NCBI GenBank assembly: GCA_018261735.1
Contig: JAGTRM010000019.1
Location: 1-64,000 of the forward strand
Direction: 5' to 3'
DNA length: 64,000 nt
Origin: Pseudomonadota bacterium
Lineage (GTDB): Bacteria > Pseudomonadota > Gammaproteobacteria > Burkholderiales > Chitinibacteraceae
Below are positions 44,001 through 52,517 of the stretch, piece after piece. Made by a program: the position numbers and the translations under genes. The notes beneath the pieces are model-generated. The model did no database searches. It saw nothing but the letters and a program-made list of their open reading frames with translations, and was not told the DNA's origin. Every line of letters begins with the position of its first letter. Within the stretch, counting starts at the first letter, position 1.

Positions 44001-44700
44001 GCAAGCGCCAGCCCAGCCCCAGCGCTGCCAGCGCGGTGGCCGCCACGCCCAGGTAACGCAGCTCGACCGGGATCACGATCCGGTCCGAGGCATAGCGCAG
44101 CAGGAACGCGAGCCCCAGGAACACCAGCACCACACCCATGCGCACCAGCGTGTTGCCGCCGAAGAGCCAATCCTTTGCTGCGGCAAACGCGCGCTCGATG
44201 AAACCGGGCTCTTGCGGCACCGGCGCGCGCGGTGCGGCCTTCATGCGCACCGGCTCTTCGGGTTGCCATTCGTGGATCACGCGCGGCACAGGCTGGGCGG
44301 CGGCTTGCGCCGGAGCGGGAACCGGAACGGGTTCCTCCACCTCAAACACGGGCTCGAACGGCATTTCCGCTTCCGGTGCGATTTCGCCCGGGGTCGCGGC
44401 TTCAGCCGCAGCCGCGGTTTCCTCCTCGGCCGCTGCGCGGTGGGTGCCGGATTCAAGTGCCGCCACACGCTCACGCAACAGGGCCAGTTCGCGCTCGAAC
44501 CGCCTTTGCTGGTTTTCCAGCATCGTGCGCAACAGGGCCATTTCGTCCACTACCTGATTCGGGCCAAGACGTTGGTCAAGACCACGCATCAGCAGCCAGC
44601 CGATCAGCCCGCCCAGCACCACACCGAGGAACGGCGCGTGGTTGAACATCCCCAGCACGGCGCCAAGCAAAACGCCCAGTATCAGACCCAGCACTGCCAT
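41062..44700 (-). CDS. DUF2339 polytopic membrane protein
   Basis: A 1212-residue protein. The N terminus has two hydrophobic helices (LGLILGVLLGAVLGMF, FLGVVLGGLIGWLLM) and a short coiled coil (MLENQQRRFERELALLRERVAALE). A Glu/Ala/Pro-rich linker (about 85-150) follows, then some 25 or more helices to the C terminus. This is the DUF2339 layout; function unknown, with suggested links to envelope or cell-surface polymer processes. The ATG at 44700 follows GGGAGGCGCG. It is coupled to DUF3999. It lies 87 bases after a sensor kinase gene on the same strand. Confidence 0.9.
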   Translation of the reverse strand: MAVLGLILGVLLGAVLGMFNHAPFLGVVLGGLIGWLLMRGLDQRLGPNQVVDEMALLRTMLENQQRRFERELALLRERVAALESGTHRAAAEEETAAAAEAATPGEIAPEAEMPFEPVFEVEEPVPVPAPAQAAAQPVPRVIHEWQPEEPVRMKAAPRAPVPQEPGFIERAFAAAKDWLFGGNTLVRMGVVLVFLGLAFLLRYASDRIVIPVELRYLGVAATALAALGLGWRLRESRRAYGLLMQGAAVAVMYLTIFAAMRLHPLLPLQGGFVLLVAVAMLAAILAVTQDALALAVAGSLGGFAAPILASTGGGSHVALFSYFAMLNAGILGIAWFKAWRPLNLVGFFGTFLIGWAWGERSYRPEFYESCQFFLILFFLMFVGIGLLFARRVLLDDPAAPKDIAAGAWWGWVREQGGKASRYVDGTLLFGPPLVDFGLQYALLKHTEYGAAFSALVLGAFYMLLAWGVYSRTQAALRLLVEVFLSLGVVFASLAIPLGLDAQWTSAAWAVEGAGIYWIGHRQGRAFGRVFALLLQTGAMLSWLSHLQQGTETLLSGPALGTLLLGLALLCNALSLRMALQDEKNAGCWDAALRPVFNTLGLWFLYLIAPMVFKAQGTAVAWALAGMATVFIGLRLQARGWLVNSLIVQLLAGVVFLLDMQHGGATDATGVLALGGSGWRGLVVASLIGAAALFSVFLAVRVARQSGDPVLEGRMGWLMLFGLGFIALSALFVLPWAMATAVWAGCGFVLLWLALWLALLPAFWFALVLEFVAGAAYVLTSFPRLLFVPLADTHLPAFAHSGFWTPAVIALAAFCMAWRLAFAGRDEKAAFDGRLLALPALIWSALWWTFAWWMELSRLLPDAQPGHVFIGVMALTAMLWSRIAARENWAAPVGAGSALLPLAELVALADYRHDWHPFGDWGGVGFGLAMIAHLALLTNAGLLRPAAAKVLHLVGCWTGLLVLSLELRHLFVFLSEPGSAWRWLGWVLPLAAWLLWSAKRVGRQRWPVSENPALYHFSATLPVFGLLLVWTVLSALKSMGNAAPLPFMPLINPLELAQILVLYAGWCWLKQLQIAKDEAPTLSGFALPFMLFLYGAAFVVYTMAVLRAVHHLGGVGWQSAVLWRSMTAQASLSLAWSLLALGLMIAGYRLGRRAVWIAGAVLVAVVVSKLFLIELSDRGGLERIVSFIGVGVLLLVVGYFAPLPPSRHEEEAS

Positions 44701-44787
44701 CGCGCCTCCCGGAGGGAAATCAGAACAGAGAACAGTTAAAAACAACATGCTGCCCAAGCAGCGCAACCCCGGTCCCGAAGGGAATAG

Positions 44788-46128
44788 CTAAATGGAATAC
44801 TCCGGCGGTGGCTGATCGTTCCTGCTGGTCTGGCGTGTCGGAAGAAATATCCGGAACACCGAACCCTTGCCGACCTCGCTTTGAACCTCGATACGGCCGT
44901 GGTGATTCTTGATCGAAGCATAGGATAGCGACAAGCCCAGCCCCATTCCCATGCCCACGGAGCGGGTAGTGAAAAAGGGATCGAAGATCCTGTCCAGGTT
45001 CTGCGGTTCTATTCCCACGCCGGTATCGGCGATTTCAATCCAGATCTCATCGCCCTCGACACCAGTACGGATGCGTATTTCCCCATCGCCAACAATGGCC
45101 TGAATGGCGTTCCTCAGCAGATTCAGAAAAACCTGATTCAACTCACTGGGCGAGCATTCTATCCCGGGCAAGGTTCCGTAATCCTTGATGACGGCAATGC
45201 CCTGTTCGAGATCGCCGGCCACGAGCCCCAATGCACTCTCCAGCTCCAGGTTGATATTGGCGAACTGCCAAGCTGATTCGCCCACATGCGAAAAATGCCT
45301 GAGGTTCTGCACGATGCCCGTCACCCGCGCAACGCCGGCCAGCGATTCATCGATCAGGCCGGAAATATCCCGCTTGAGCACTTCCAGATCGGCACGGGCC
45401 TTGAGGTCCGCAATCTGCTTGTCCGGCAGGCCAGCGCAGAGCGATTCATAGCTGGCAACCAGATCCAGAAGATCGGCGGTATAACTTTTCAGGCATCCCA
45501 GATTGCTGTTGATAAAACCCAGCGGGTTGTTGATTTCATGCGCAACACCTGCGGCCAACACGCCGACCGAGGCCATCTTTTCGGATTGCAGCAACTGGCT
45601 TTGGGTTTCAGCCAGCATCCGGTCGAGCGTTTTAAGCTGGCCAAAAACCTGCCGGAGCTCGTTTTCCGATTGCAGCCGCTCCGCCATTTCCCGCCGCAAC
45701 TGGAAATTTTGTTCCTCCAGCTGCGCCTGCATCGCACGCAAGGCCAGATGGTTGTTGATGCGTGCCAGCACCTCGGCCATATCAAACGGCTTGGTCACGT
45801 AATCGCTGGCGCCGGATTCAAAACCGATCAGCTTGTGGCCGACATCCGACAGCGCAGTCATGCAAATAACCGGAATTTCCCTGGTGTCGGCATTTTTTTT
45901 CAACTGCCGGCAAACCTCGAAGCCGTCGATACCCGGCATCATCACATCCAGCAAAATCAGATCGGGATGCGCGAAACCGGCCCGTGCCAGCCCTTCTTCA
46001 CCGTCTTGCGCCACCAGCACGCGAAACCCGTGGCCTTCCAGATAGTCGACCAGAATGCCGACGTTGGCCGGGGTATCATCGACCACCAGGATCGTCGCAG
46101 CGGTGTCAGTGCGGACGGACTCGCCCAT
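44788..46128 (-). CDS. Soluble sensor kinase with N-terminal receiver domain
   Basis: A 446-residue protein with REC (about 12-125; ILVVDDTPAN, phospho-Asp in LILLDVMMPGIDG, Lys in VTKPFD), a coiled linker (about 130-190), a HisKA-like dimer helix with the phospho-His in AAGVAHEINNPLGFIN, and an HATPase domain (about 320-435; NQVFLNLLRNAIQAI, IADTGVGIEP, MGMGLGLSLS). No membrane helix. It is the last member of the signalling operon and may be controlled by the upstream hybrid kinase through its REC domain. The ATG at 46128 lies just upstream of the REC domain; an ORF open further upstream is not used. Confidence 0.9.
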   Translation of the reverse strand: MGESVRTDTAATILVVDDTPANVGILVDYLEGHGFRVLVAQDGEEGLARAGFAHPDLILLDVMMPGIDGFEVCRQLKKNADTREIPVICMTALSDVGHKLIGFESGASDYVTKPFDMAEVLARINNHLALRAMQAQLEEQNFQLRREMAERLQSENELRQVFGQLKTLDRMLAETQSQLLQSEKMASVGVLAAGVAHEINNPLGFINSNLGCLKSYTADLLDLVASYESLCAGLPDKQIADLKARADLEVLKRDISGLIDESLAGVARVTGIVQNLRHFSHVGESAWQFANINLELESALGLVAGDLEQGIAVIKDYGTLPGIECSPSELNQVFLNLLRNAIQAIVGDGEIRIRTGVEGDEIWIEIADTGVGIEPQNLDRIFDPFFTTRSVGMGMGLGLSLSYASIKNHHGRIEVQSEVGKGSVFRIFLPTRQTSRNDQPPPEYSI

Positions 46129-46132
46129 TGAT

Positions 46133-46324
46133 TTACTCCACTTCCCGGCCAGCGCCAGGCGGCGGCTCACTCGCCTCCCCGAGGCTGCCCGCACGATAGC
46201 GCGGCTCGTTCCCCATCCACTTGCTGTTATCAATGCGCAGCACGCCATTCTGGCTCTCTTCGCGCACAGTCAGATAAAGCGCCATGGCCATCAGCAAGAA
46301 CAAGGGCAGGATCATTCGTTTCAT
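46133..46324 (-). CDS. 63-residue single-pass membrane protein in the signalling operon
   Basis: A short protein, MKRMILPLFLLMAMALYLTV start, one N-terminal helix, then a polar segment with RIDNSKWMGNEPRYRAGS and a Pro-rich end. The ATG overlaps the diguanylate cyclase stop (ATGA, 46321-46324) and its own stop is 4 bases before the next kinase start. This placement supports a real gene. No family is recognised. It may be a membrane anchor or modulator for the cyclase or kinase; that is inference. Confidence 0.65.
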   Translation of the reverse strand: MKRMILPLFLLMAMALYLTVREESQNGVLRIDNSKWMGNEPRYRAGSLGEASEPPPGAGREVE

Positions 46325-47730
46325 TGCCCGTGCCTCTCCGCCCCCGGGGTTTCGTACCAGAAAAAAGCTTCCAGTTCGCGAGTCCTGGGCTGTTGCGTTT
46401 TCTTGGCGCGATACATGGCCGCATCGGCAAAGTGGAGGAGTTCTTCCACGTTTTGCCCGTCTTCCGGAAACGAGCAACAGCCCACGCTGCAGGAAATTTT
46501 GATCTCGTTTCCGGCAAACCATATCGGCTCGGCAATGACACCGGCGATACGTGACAAAACCAGCGTGGATTCATCCTCCATTCCCGATTCCTGAAGGATC
46601 AGCACGAACTCATCGCCGCCGATCCGCGCCAGGGTATCCGTTTTCCGCAACATCGTACTGATCTTGCGGGAGACCGAGCGCAACACTTCATCGCCCGCAT
46701 CGTGCCCGTAGGTATCGTTGATCCATTTGAAACGATCGACATCGACAAAACAGACTTTGAAACGCTCTTGCTGGCGCTTGCCCAGGTTGATCATCTGCTG
46801 CATGCGGTCCAGCAAAAGCGTGCGATTGGGCAGGCCGGTCAAAGGATCGTGCGTAGCCTGGTACTGCAATTGCTGGATCAATTGCACCCGTTTGGAAATA
46901 TCATGCAGCACGACCTGGATCATGGTTTTACCCAGGTGAGAAAAAGCAACCCGGGTGACGGTGACATCGGTGATCACGCCATCCAGGCCCAGCACCTGTT
47001 CGTCGTGCATATGGCAGCTGCCGTCCGGCATCAATGCCTGCAAGATCGCTTCCACCGCCAGACGATCCGGTAACGCCACCAGGGAAAGATAAGGCCGCCC
47101 CATCACCTCGTCGATGCGGCTCACCCCGAACAATGACAGCGCGGCATGGTTGGCAAAGGTTACGGCGCCATCCTGCACCGTCAGGATGGCATCGGAAGAA
47201 AGTTCGACGAGGGAGCGGAAGCGTTCTTCATTCTCTTTGAGGCGTGCAAACAACTGGCACAACTCGGTTTCGATCCGCTGGCGCTCGGCGATTTCCAGCT
47301 CAAGCAACCGGTTTTTCTCTTTCAAGTCAGCACGGGCTTTTGCCAGGCTCAGATGCGTATTGATACGTATCGCCACTTCATCCATATCAAGCGGCTTGGT
47401 CAGGTAATCGACGCCTCCGGCCTCGAAACAGGCGATTTTGCTGCCCACATCGGTCAGTGCCGTCATGAAGATAACGGGGATATCGCGGGCTGCGGCGTTG
47501 GCCCGCAACAATTTACAGGCTTCAATGCCGCTCATGCCCGGCATCATCACATCCAGCAGAATAAGATCGGGATGCATCAACTCTGCACGGGTCACCCCCT
47601 CCCGCCCATCCTGGGCCACCAGCACGCGATAGCCATGCTCTTCCAGCCCTTCCACCGCAAAGGCAAGATTGGCCGGCGTATCGTCGATGATCAGGATAGT
47701 CGATCCTGCAAGCGATGCGTTCCCTCTCAT
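46321..47730 (-). CDS. Diguanylate cyclase, REC-PAS-GGDEF
   Basis: A 469-residue cytoplasmic enzyme that would make c-di-GMP from two GTP. REC (about 10-125; LIIDDTPAN, LILLDVMMPGMSG, LTKPLD), a coil, PAS (about 165-290; FRSLVELSSDAILTVQDG), and GGDEF (about 300-455). The active site GGDEF is intact (RIGGDEFVLIL), and the inhibitory I-site RxxD is five residues upstream (RKTD). TGLPNRTLLLDRM and FVDVDRFKWIND are the usual cofactor blocks. It overlaps the hybrid kinase stop (ATGA), so it is likely that kinase's direct output. No phosphodiesterase domain is present. Confidence 0.95.
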   Translation of the reverse strand: MRGNASLAGSTILIIDDTPANLAFAVEGLEEHGYRVLVAQDGREGVTRAELMHPDLILLDVMMPGMSGIEACKLLRANAAARDIPVIFMTALTDVGSKIACFEAGGVDYLTKPLDMDEVAIRINTHLSLAKARADLKEKNRLLELEIAERQRIETELCQLFARLKENEERFRSLVELSSDAILTVQDGAVTFANHAALSLFGVSRIDEVMGRPYLSLVALPDRLAVEAILQALMPDGSCHMHDEQVLGLDGVITDVTVTRVAFSHLGKTMIQVVLHDISKRVQLIQQLQYQATHDPLTGLPNRTLLLDRMQQMINLGKRQQERFKVCFVDVDRFKWINDTYGHDAGDEVLRSVSRKISTMLRKTDTLARIGGDEFVLILQESGMEDESTLVLSRIAGVIAEPIWFAGNEIKISCSVGCCSFPEDGQNVEELLHFADAAMYRAKKTQQPRTRELEAFFWYETPGAERHGQ

Positions 47731-50288
47731 GGCAAGGAATCCTCGGGCAGGTATTGTTCCACCAGTTCCACAATCGCCCTGGACTGGTAATTTCGCGCCA
47801 GTCCCCGAAGCTGCTCGGCAAACGGGGCATAGCGGTCATCCCGGGCGGCAATGGCATCGCTCCACTCGCGGATGGCGCGCATGTTGCCTGCCTTGGCCTG
47901 TTCATGCAGCACCCGCATTTCATCCATGGGCGGCACCGCTTCAATCGGTTTACGCTGGTTATAGGAAGATTCGGATTCCCGCTCAGCGGTTATCCAGCTC
48001 AGCTTGAGATATTCGCCAATTTTTTCCAGCAGTTTGCGCCGATCGATCGGCTTGACGATGAAGGCGCTGGCACCGGCGTCCAGGCTGTTTTCCAGCTCGG
48101 CATGGTTGGCACTGGATGAAACGGCGATGATGGGCACTTGCGCCATGCCCGGAATCTGCCGGATCCGGTAAATGGCTTCCATTCCGTTCATTTCCGGCAA
48201 CACCATATCCATCACCACCAGATCGGGTAGCCAGATTCGAGCCTGCTCGACGGCTTGCTCCCCGTCTGCGGCCTCATACAGGTCAAAGCCCATTGCCGCG
48301 AGCAACTCGGCCAGCATGGCCCGGTTGCCGGCCGAATCTTCCACAATCAATATTTTCCGGCGAGGCCCCTGGTAGCCGGTGGCTTCCCAGCCGGCCATCG
48401 TTGCGGTGATATCGATATCCAGCTCGGGCACGGGGATGTCAAACCAGAAGCGGCTTCCCGCGTCCGGCTGGCTTTCCACGCCGATATCCCCACCCATCAG
48501 CTGCACCAGTTGGCGGCTGATGGATAAGCCAAGCCCCGTTCCGCTCGACCGCCGCCGCAGGTCGCCCACCTGCTCGAAAGGCTGGAAAATGCTCTTTAAC
48601 TGTTCGGCCGTCATGCCGACGCCGGTATCCGCCACTTCAAAACGCAGCAACGCGATTCCACCCTTGCGCTGCAGGCATTGCACCCGCAGGGTCACGCCGC
48701 CCCGGTCGGTGAATTTCACGGCATTGCTCAGCAGGTTGAGCAGAACCTGGCGCAAGCGTTTTTCATCGACGGTCACCCCCTTGGGCAAATCCGATGCTGT
48801 ATCCAGCATGAAAAGCAGGCTTTTTTCCTCCACGCGCACGCGGATGATATCGGCCACCATCTGCAGGCAAGCAGCCAGATCCACCGACGCGGGAACAAGA
48901 TCGAGCTTGCGCGCCTCAATCTTGGCCAGGTCCAGCAGGTCGTTGATCAAGGTCAGCAGATGCCGGCCGCTCTGCTCGATGACCTCCAGGCTGGAAACAT
49001 GCTGCTCGGAGAGCCCCGTGTTGCGCTTGAGCAATTGCGCATAGCCAAGAATGGCGTTGAGGGGGGTGCGCAATTCGTGACTCATCGCGGAAAGGAATTC
49101 GCTTTTTGCCTTATTGGCAGCCTCCGCTGCCCCGCGGGCCTGGCGATCCGCCTCGGCACGCTTGAGCTCGGTAATGTCGGTGGATATTCCACAAACGGCA
49201 TAAGGCTCACCGGCGGCATCGTACAGCGGGTACTTGATGCCCAGGTAAGTATGCTGCCCGTCGTCCTGGGTCACCACGTCTTCCCCCTTCACTTCGCAGC
49301 GCTCATTGATCGCCTTCATTTCGGCGGCCAGGATCGGCTCGGCCTGCTCGCGGGGGAAGATATCAAAAATGGTTTTTCCGACCAGATCTTCGATGCTGAC
49401 ATGGAACATTTCCGTGTAACGCCGGTTGACCAGCAGGTAATGCCCTTCAACATCCTTGACGAAAATCACCGCGGGCGAGTTATCCAGAATGGATTGCAGC
49501 AATGCGCGGTTTTCCCGCAGCGCGTATTCCGCTTTCTGATGGGCCTGCGTGCGGGTTTCCAGGCCCATCGCCATGGCGTTGATGCCTTCTTGCAGAACAC
49601 CCACCTCATCCCGGAGTGCATTCGGGGCAATGCGGGCGGACAAATCACCATTTTCAATCTGATGCACGCAATCGAGCGCCGTCTTGATGCGCGCCAGCAG
49701 GCGCCGGCCGAAATGGTTGATCAGTAGCGCATTAAGGAAAAGCACCGCGAAGGTAATGCCGCCCGTAATCCAGAGAAATTCTATCTGCTTGGCCAGCATT
49801 TCTGCTTTGGTAATGGATAGACCGATCAGCCAATTGAGAGGGGAAACCGTCGTGAATACGGCAAGACGGGGAACGTCATACAGGTACTCGATGGTCCCGG
49901 CCTGTCTTTCGAGCATCTCAACGGTAAAGTCTGCCTTGATCTCTTGCCCGGCAGGAATGGTCGGATGGAAGACAATTCGGCGACCAACGTGATCAATCAC
50001 GTACAGCCTGGACGTTTCCAAGCCCTCTTTTTGCTGCAGCGCATTTTGCACCTCCGACGCTTTCAGCGTTGCAGCCCGCATGCCGGAACGATGAAGCGTC
50101 TGGATGATCTGCTGCCTGGCATTGTCGAGCTCCAGGCGCAACACCCGTTCCTGGAACCGGTACAGCACGCCGGTGATGATGATTACGCCGGCACCCAGCA
50201 CGCACACGGTCATGACCAGAATGATCCCCACCGACAGCAGGTTCAGTCTGGTCATGATTTTCAGCTGCAAACCAGGCAGTTTCTTCAT
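47727..50288 (-). CDS. Hybrid sensor kinase, Cache-HAMP-PAS-HisKA-HATPase-REC
   Basis: An 853-residue inner-membrane kinase. Two helices (about 10-32 and 170-190) bracket a periplasmic Cache-like domain with RLYVIDHVGRRIVFHP. It is followed by HAMP, PAS (YLLVNRRYTEMFHVSIEDLVGK), HisKA with phospho-His in SAMSHELRTPLNAI, HATPase (NLLSNAVKFTDRG, ADTGVGM, GTGLGLSIS) and REC (VEDSAGNRAML, phospho-Asp in LVVMDMVLPEMNG, FIVKPID). A short helical tail ends it. It follows a periplasmic binding protein gene by 31 bases and overlaps the cyclase gene by four, so ligand-bound binding protein probably controls it. The ATG at 50288 (MKKLPG) is preferred over an in-frame TTG. Confidence 0.93.
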   Translation of the reverse strand: MKKLPGLQLKIMTRLNLLSVGIILVMTVCVLGAGVIIITGVLYRFQERVLRLELDNARQQIIQTLHRSGMRAATLKASEVQNALQQKEGLETSRLYVIDHVGRRIVFHPTIPAGQEIKADFTVEMLERQAGTIEYLYDVPRLAVFTTVSPLNWLIGLSITKAEMLAKQIEFLWITGGITFAVLFLNALLINHFGRRLLARIKTALDCVHQIENGDLSARIAPNALRDEVGVLQEGINAMAMGLETRTQAHQKAEYALRENRALLQSILDNSPAVIFVKDVEGHYLLVNRRYTEMFHVSIEDLVGKTIFDIFPREQAEPILAAEMKAINERCEVKGEDVVTQDDGQHTYLGIKYPLYDAAGEPYAVCGISTDITELKRAEADRQARGAAEAANKAKSEFLSAMSHELRTPLNAILGYAQLLKRNTGLSEQHVSSLEVIEQSGRHLLTLINDLLDLAKIEARKLDLVPASVDLAACLQMVADIIRVRVEEKSLLFMLDTASDLPKGVTVDEKRLRQVLLNLLSNAVKFTDRGGVTLRVQCLQRKGGIALLRFEVADTGVGMTAEQLKSIFQPFEQVGDLRRRSSGTGLGLSISRQLVQLMGGDIGVESQPDAGSRFWFDIPVPELDIDITATMAGWEATGYQGPRRKILIVEDSAGNRAMLAELLAAMGFDLYEAADGEQAVEQARIWLPDLVVMDMVLPEMNGMEAIYRIRQIPGMAQVPIIAVSSSANHAELENSLDAGASAFIVKPIDRRKLLEKIGEYLKLSWITAERESESSYNQRKPIEAVPPMDEMRVLHEQAKAGNMRAIREWSDAIAARDDRYAPFAEQLRGLARNYQSRAIVELVEQYLPEDSLP

Positions 50289-50319
50289 GGGCAAGCTTCC
50301 TGCCAGCGTATTCCCGGTA

Positions 50320-51312
50320 TCAGAAGTGATAGTTATCCACGTTGTCTTTGGTAAAAGCCAAAACCGGCAGCGCTACCTGCATGTTCTGCGCGTCTTTCTT
50401 CGGGGTGAAGCTTCCAAGGCGGCCGGCCTTGAAGGGTTGCCCGATTTTCAGTTCGCCGGTCAGCATCCGGTAGGCGCTGTAAACAGTCAGGTAGCCATGG
50501 TCGGGCGCATTCCAGAGCAGCACTTTTTTTGCAGTACCGTCCTTGAGATAAGCCCGCATCAGGTTCGGGGTCGAGTTGCCCACCACCGCAACCTTGCCGG
50601 AAAGCCCTGCTTCCTTGACCGCCTTGGCCACGCCGGGCAGATTCGGCACGCCCAGCGCAACGATGGCCTTGAGCTTGGGAAAGGTTTTCAGGTAATCCTG
50701 TGCAATGCGGTAGGCTTCTTCCGTGCTTTCCCCCGCCGCACGTATATCCACAATTTTCAGACCCGGATACCTGGCATAGAGATGCTTCTTGATCGCCGCC
50801 ACCCAGCTGGACTGGTTCGGCGAGGTAAAGGAAGTGGTGACAATGGCGATCTCGCCCTGTGCGCCCGCTTCATCTTTGACGGCCTCAACGACCTGTTTGC
50901 CGAAATCGTCAAAATCGACCAGGTTTACAAAGAACTCGCGCTGGTTGGCATCGCCATCCCAGCTCATGACATGGATGCCGGCCGCCTGGGCTTTTTTCAG
51001 CACCGGGCTGATGGCTGCCGCATCATTGGCGGCCACGGCAATCACATTGGGCCTGGTCGGAATCAGCTTCTCGATCATTTCGATCTGCTTTTCAACCAGA
51101 TCCTGAGAGGGGCCCATCCAGATCACTTTCATGTCGGGCAGTTCGCGCGCGGCCTGGTCCAGCCCCTGCTTCACCATATCGTAGTACTGGATTCCCACCA
51201 GCTTGGGCATGACCACGATGCTGTATTTTTCCGCAGCCCATCCCGGCCCCGGAAAAAATGCCCCGGCAAACAGCAGGCCGGCAAACACCATCGAATTCGC
51301 TTTTTTGCTCAT
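50320..51312 (-). CDS. Periplasmic sugar/autoinducer-type binding protein
   Basis: A 330-residue substrate-binding protein with a signal peptide (FAGLLFAGAFFPGPGWA). It has the Peripla_BP_4/LsrB-RhaS fold: KYSIVVMPKLVGIQYYDMVKQGLDQAA, PTRPNVIAVAANDAAAISPVLKKAQAAGIHVMSWDGDAN, AIVALGVPNLPGVAKAVKEAGL. No ABC transporter genes are near; instead a Cache hybrid kinase follows by 31 bases, as in TorT-TorS and LuxP-LuxQ. It is probably a receptor subunit. The ligand may be a sugar, AI-2-like or TMAO-like compound; it cannot be read from sequence. ATG 51312 follows AGAGGTG. Confidence 0.87.
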   Translation of the reverse strand: MSKKANSMVFAGLLFAGAFFPGPGWAAEKYSIVVMPKLVGIQYYDMVKQGLDQAARELPDMKVIWMGPSQDLVEKQIEMIEKLIPTRPNVIAVAANDAAAISPVLKKAQAAGIHVMSWDGDANQREFFVNLVDFDDFGKQVVEAVKDEAGAQGEIAIVTTSFTSPNQSSWVAAIKKHLYARYPGLKIVDIRAAGESTEEAYRIAQDYLKTFPKLKAIVALGVPNLPGVAKAVKEAGLSGKVAVVGNSTPNLMRAYLKDGTAKKVLLWNAPDHGYLTVYSAYRMLTGELKIGQPFKAGRLGSFTPKKDAQNMQVALPVLAFTKDNVDNYHF

Positions 51313-51500
51313 TTGCGCACCTCTTTTCCCTTTTTTGGAAACCACCTTTCCCGCGCCCAAACACCATGCCAATGCCTGCATTGCACACACCAAGCTCTGC
51401 TGCGCAGCAACATCACTCTGAAGTATATGAAAATTCCACCGTCTTACTCGAAAATTTAGCAACCCAAGCGCAGTAACCATAAACCCCCTACAATTCATGA

Positions 51501-52490
51501 ATGGAAACCGTTCACAACCACCCTTACGCCGCGCTCACGCCCGACTGCGTTCTCAATGCACTGGAAAGCCTCGGCTTGCAGTGCGATGGTCGCTTGCTGG
51601 CCCTCAACAGCTATGAAAACCGTGTCTATCAGGTCGGACAGGAAAACGGCCCGCCGCTGGTGGCCAAGTTCTACCGCCCGGCACGCTGGAGCGATACCGC
51701 CATCCTGGAAGAACATGCGTTTGTCGAAGAATTGGCCGAGCGCGAAATTCCCGCCGTGCCGGCACTGCGCATCAATGGCGCCACGCTGCATGCGTTCGAG
51801 AGTTTCCGTTTTGCGGTTTTTCCGCGCCGCGGCGGCCGCCCGCCGGAACTGGAAGACCCGGATACGCTGGAATGGCTCGGCCGCTTCATGGGCCGCATCC
51901 ATGCCGTCGGCGCAATCCGGCCTTTTTGCGAGCGGCCCACGCTCGATATCGAGAGCTTCGGCATCGAGCCACGCGATTTTCTGTTGGCTAACGGATTCAT
52001 CCCGCCTGAACTGTTGGAGGCTTGGGAAAGCGTGGTAAATCAGGCGCTGGATGGCGTGCGCCGCTGTTTCGATCGTGCAGGCGAGGTTGCCACGCTCCGG
52101 CTGCATGGCGACTGCCACGCCGGCAACGTACTGTGGACACCGGACGGCCCGCACTTCGTTGATTTCGACGATGCCCGCAACGGCCCGGCCGTGCAGGACT
52201 TGTGGATGCTGCTCTCGGGTGAGCGCGGCGATATGGTGCGCCAGCTGGCGGATATCCTGGCCGGCTACGAGGACTTCTGTGAATTCAACCCGCGCGAGCT
52301 CTACCTTGTGGAAGCGCTGCGCACGCTGCGGCTGATCCATTATTCGGCCTGGCTCGCCCGCCGCTGGGACGACCCGGCCTTCCCCGCCGCCTTTCCCTGG
52401 TTCAATACCCAGCGCTACTGGCAGGACCGGATTCTGGAATTGCGCGAACAGGTCGCGCTGATGGATGAGCCGCCGCTCTGGAAAGGATAA
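51501..52490 (+). CDS. srkA: Stress response kinase A (SrkA/YihE)
   Basis: A 329-residue protein of the choline-kinase-like fold, a Ser/Thr kinase limiting envelope and oxidative stress-induced cell death in Escherichia coli. ALNSYENRVYQVGQENGPPLVAKFYRP gives the ATP-binding Lys; RLHGDCHAGNVLW the catalytic Asp and Asn; FVDFDDARNGPAVQDLWML the metal-binding DFDD. It is divergent from the binding-protein operon and stands alone. The length is typical. Confidence 0.92.
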   Translation: METVHNHPYAALTPDCVLNALESLGLQCDGRLLALNSYENRVYQVGQENGPPLVAKFYRPARWSDTAILEEHAFVEELAEREIPAVPALRINGATLHAFESFRFAVFPRRGGRPPELEDPDTLEWLGRFMGRIHAVGAIRPFCERPTLDIESFGIEPRDFLLANGFIPPELLEAWESVVNQALDGVRRCFDRAGEVATLRLHGDCHAGNVLWTPDGPHFVDFDDARNGPAVQDLWMLLSGERGDMVRQLADILAGYEDFCEFNPRELYLVEALRTLRLIHYSAWLARRWDDPAFPAAFPWFNTQRYWQDRILELREQVALMDEPPLWKG

Positions 52491-52517
52491 ACCCGAAGGG
52501 GTGAATTAGAGGAAGGA

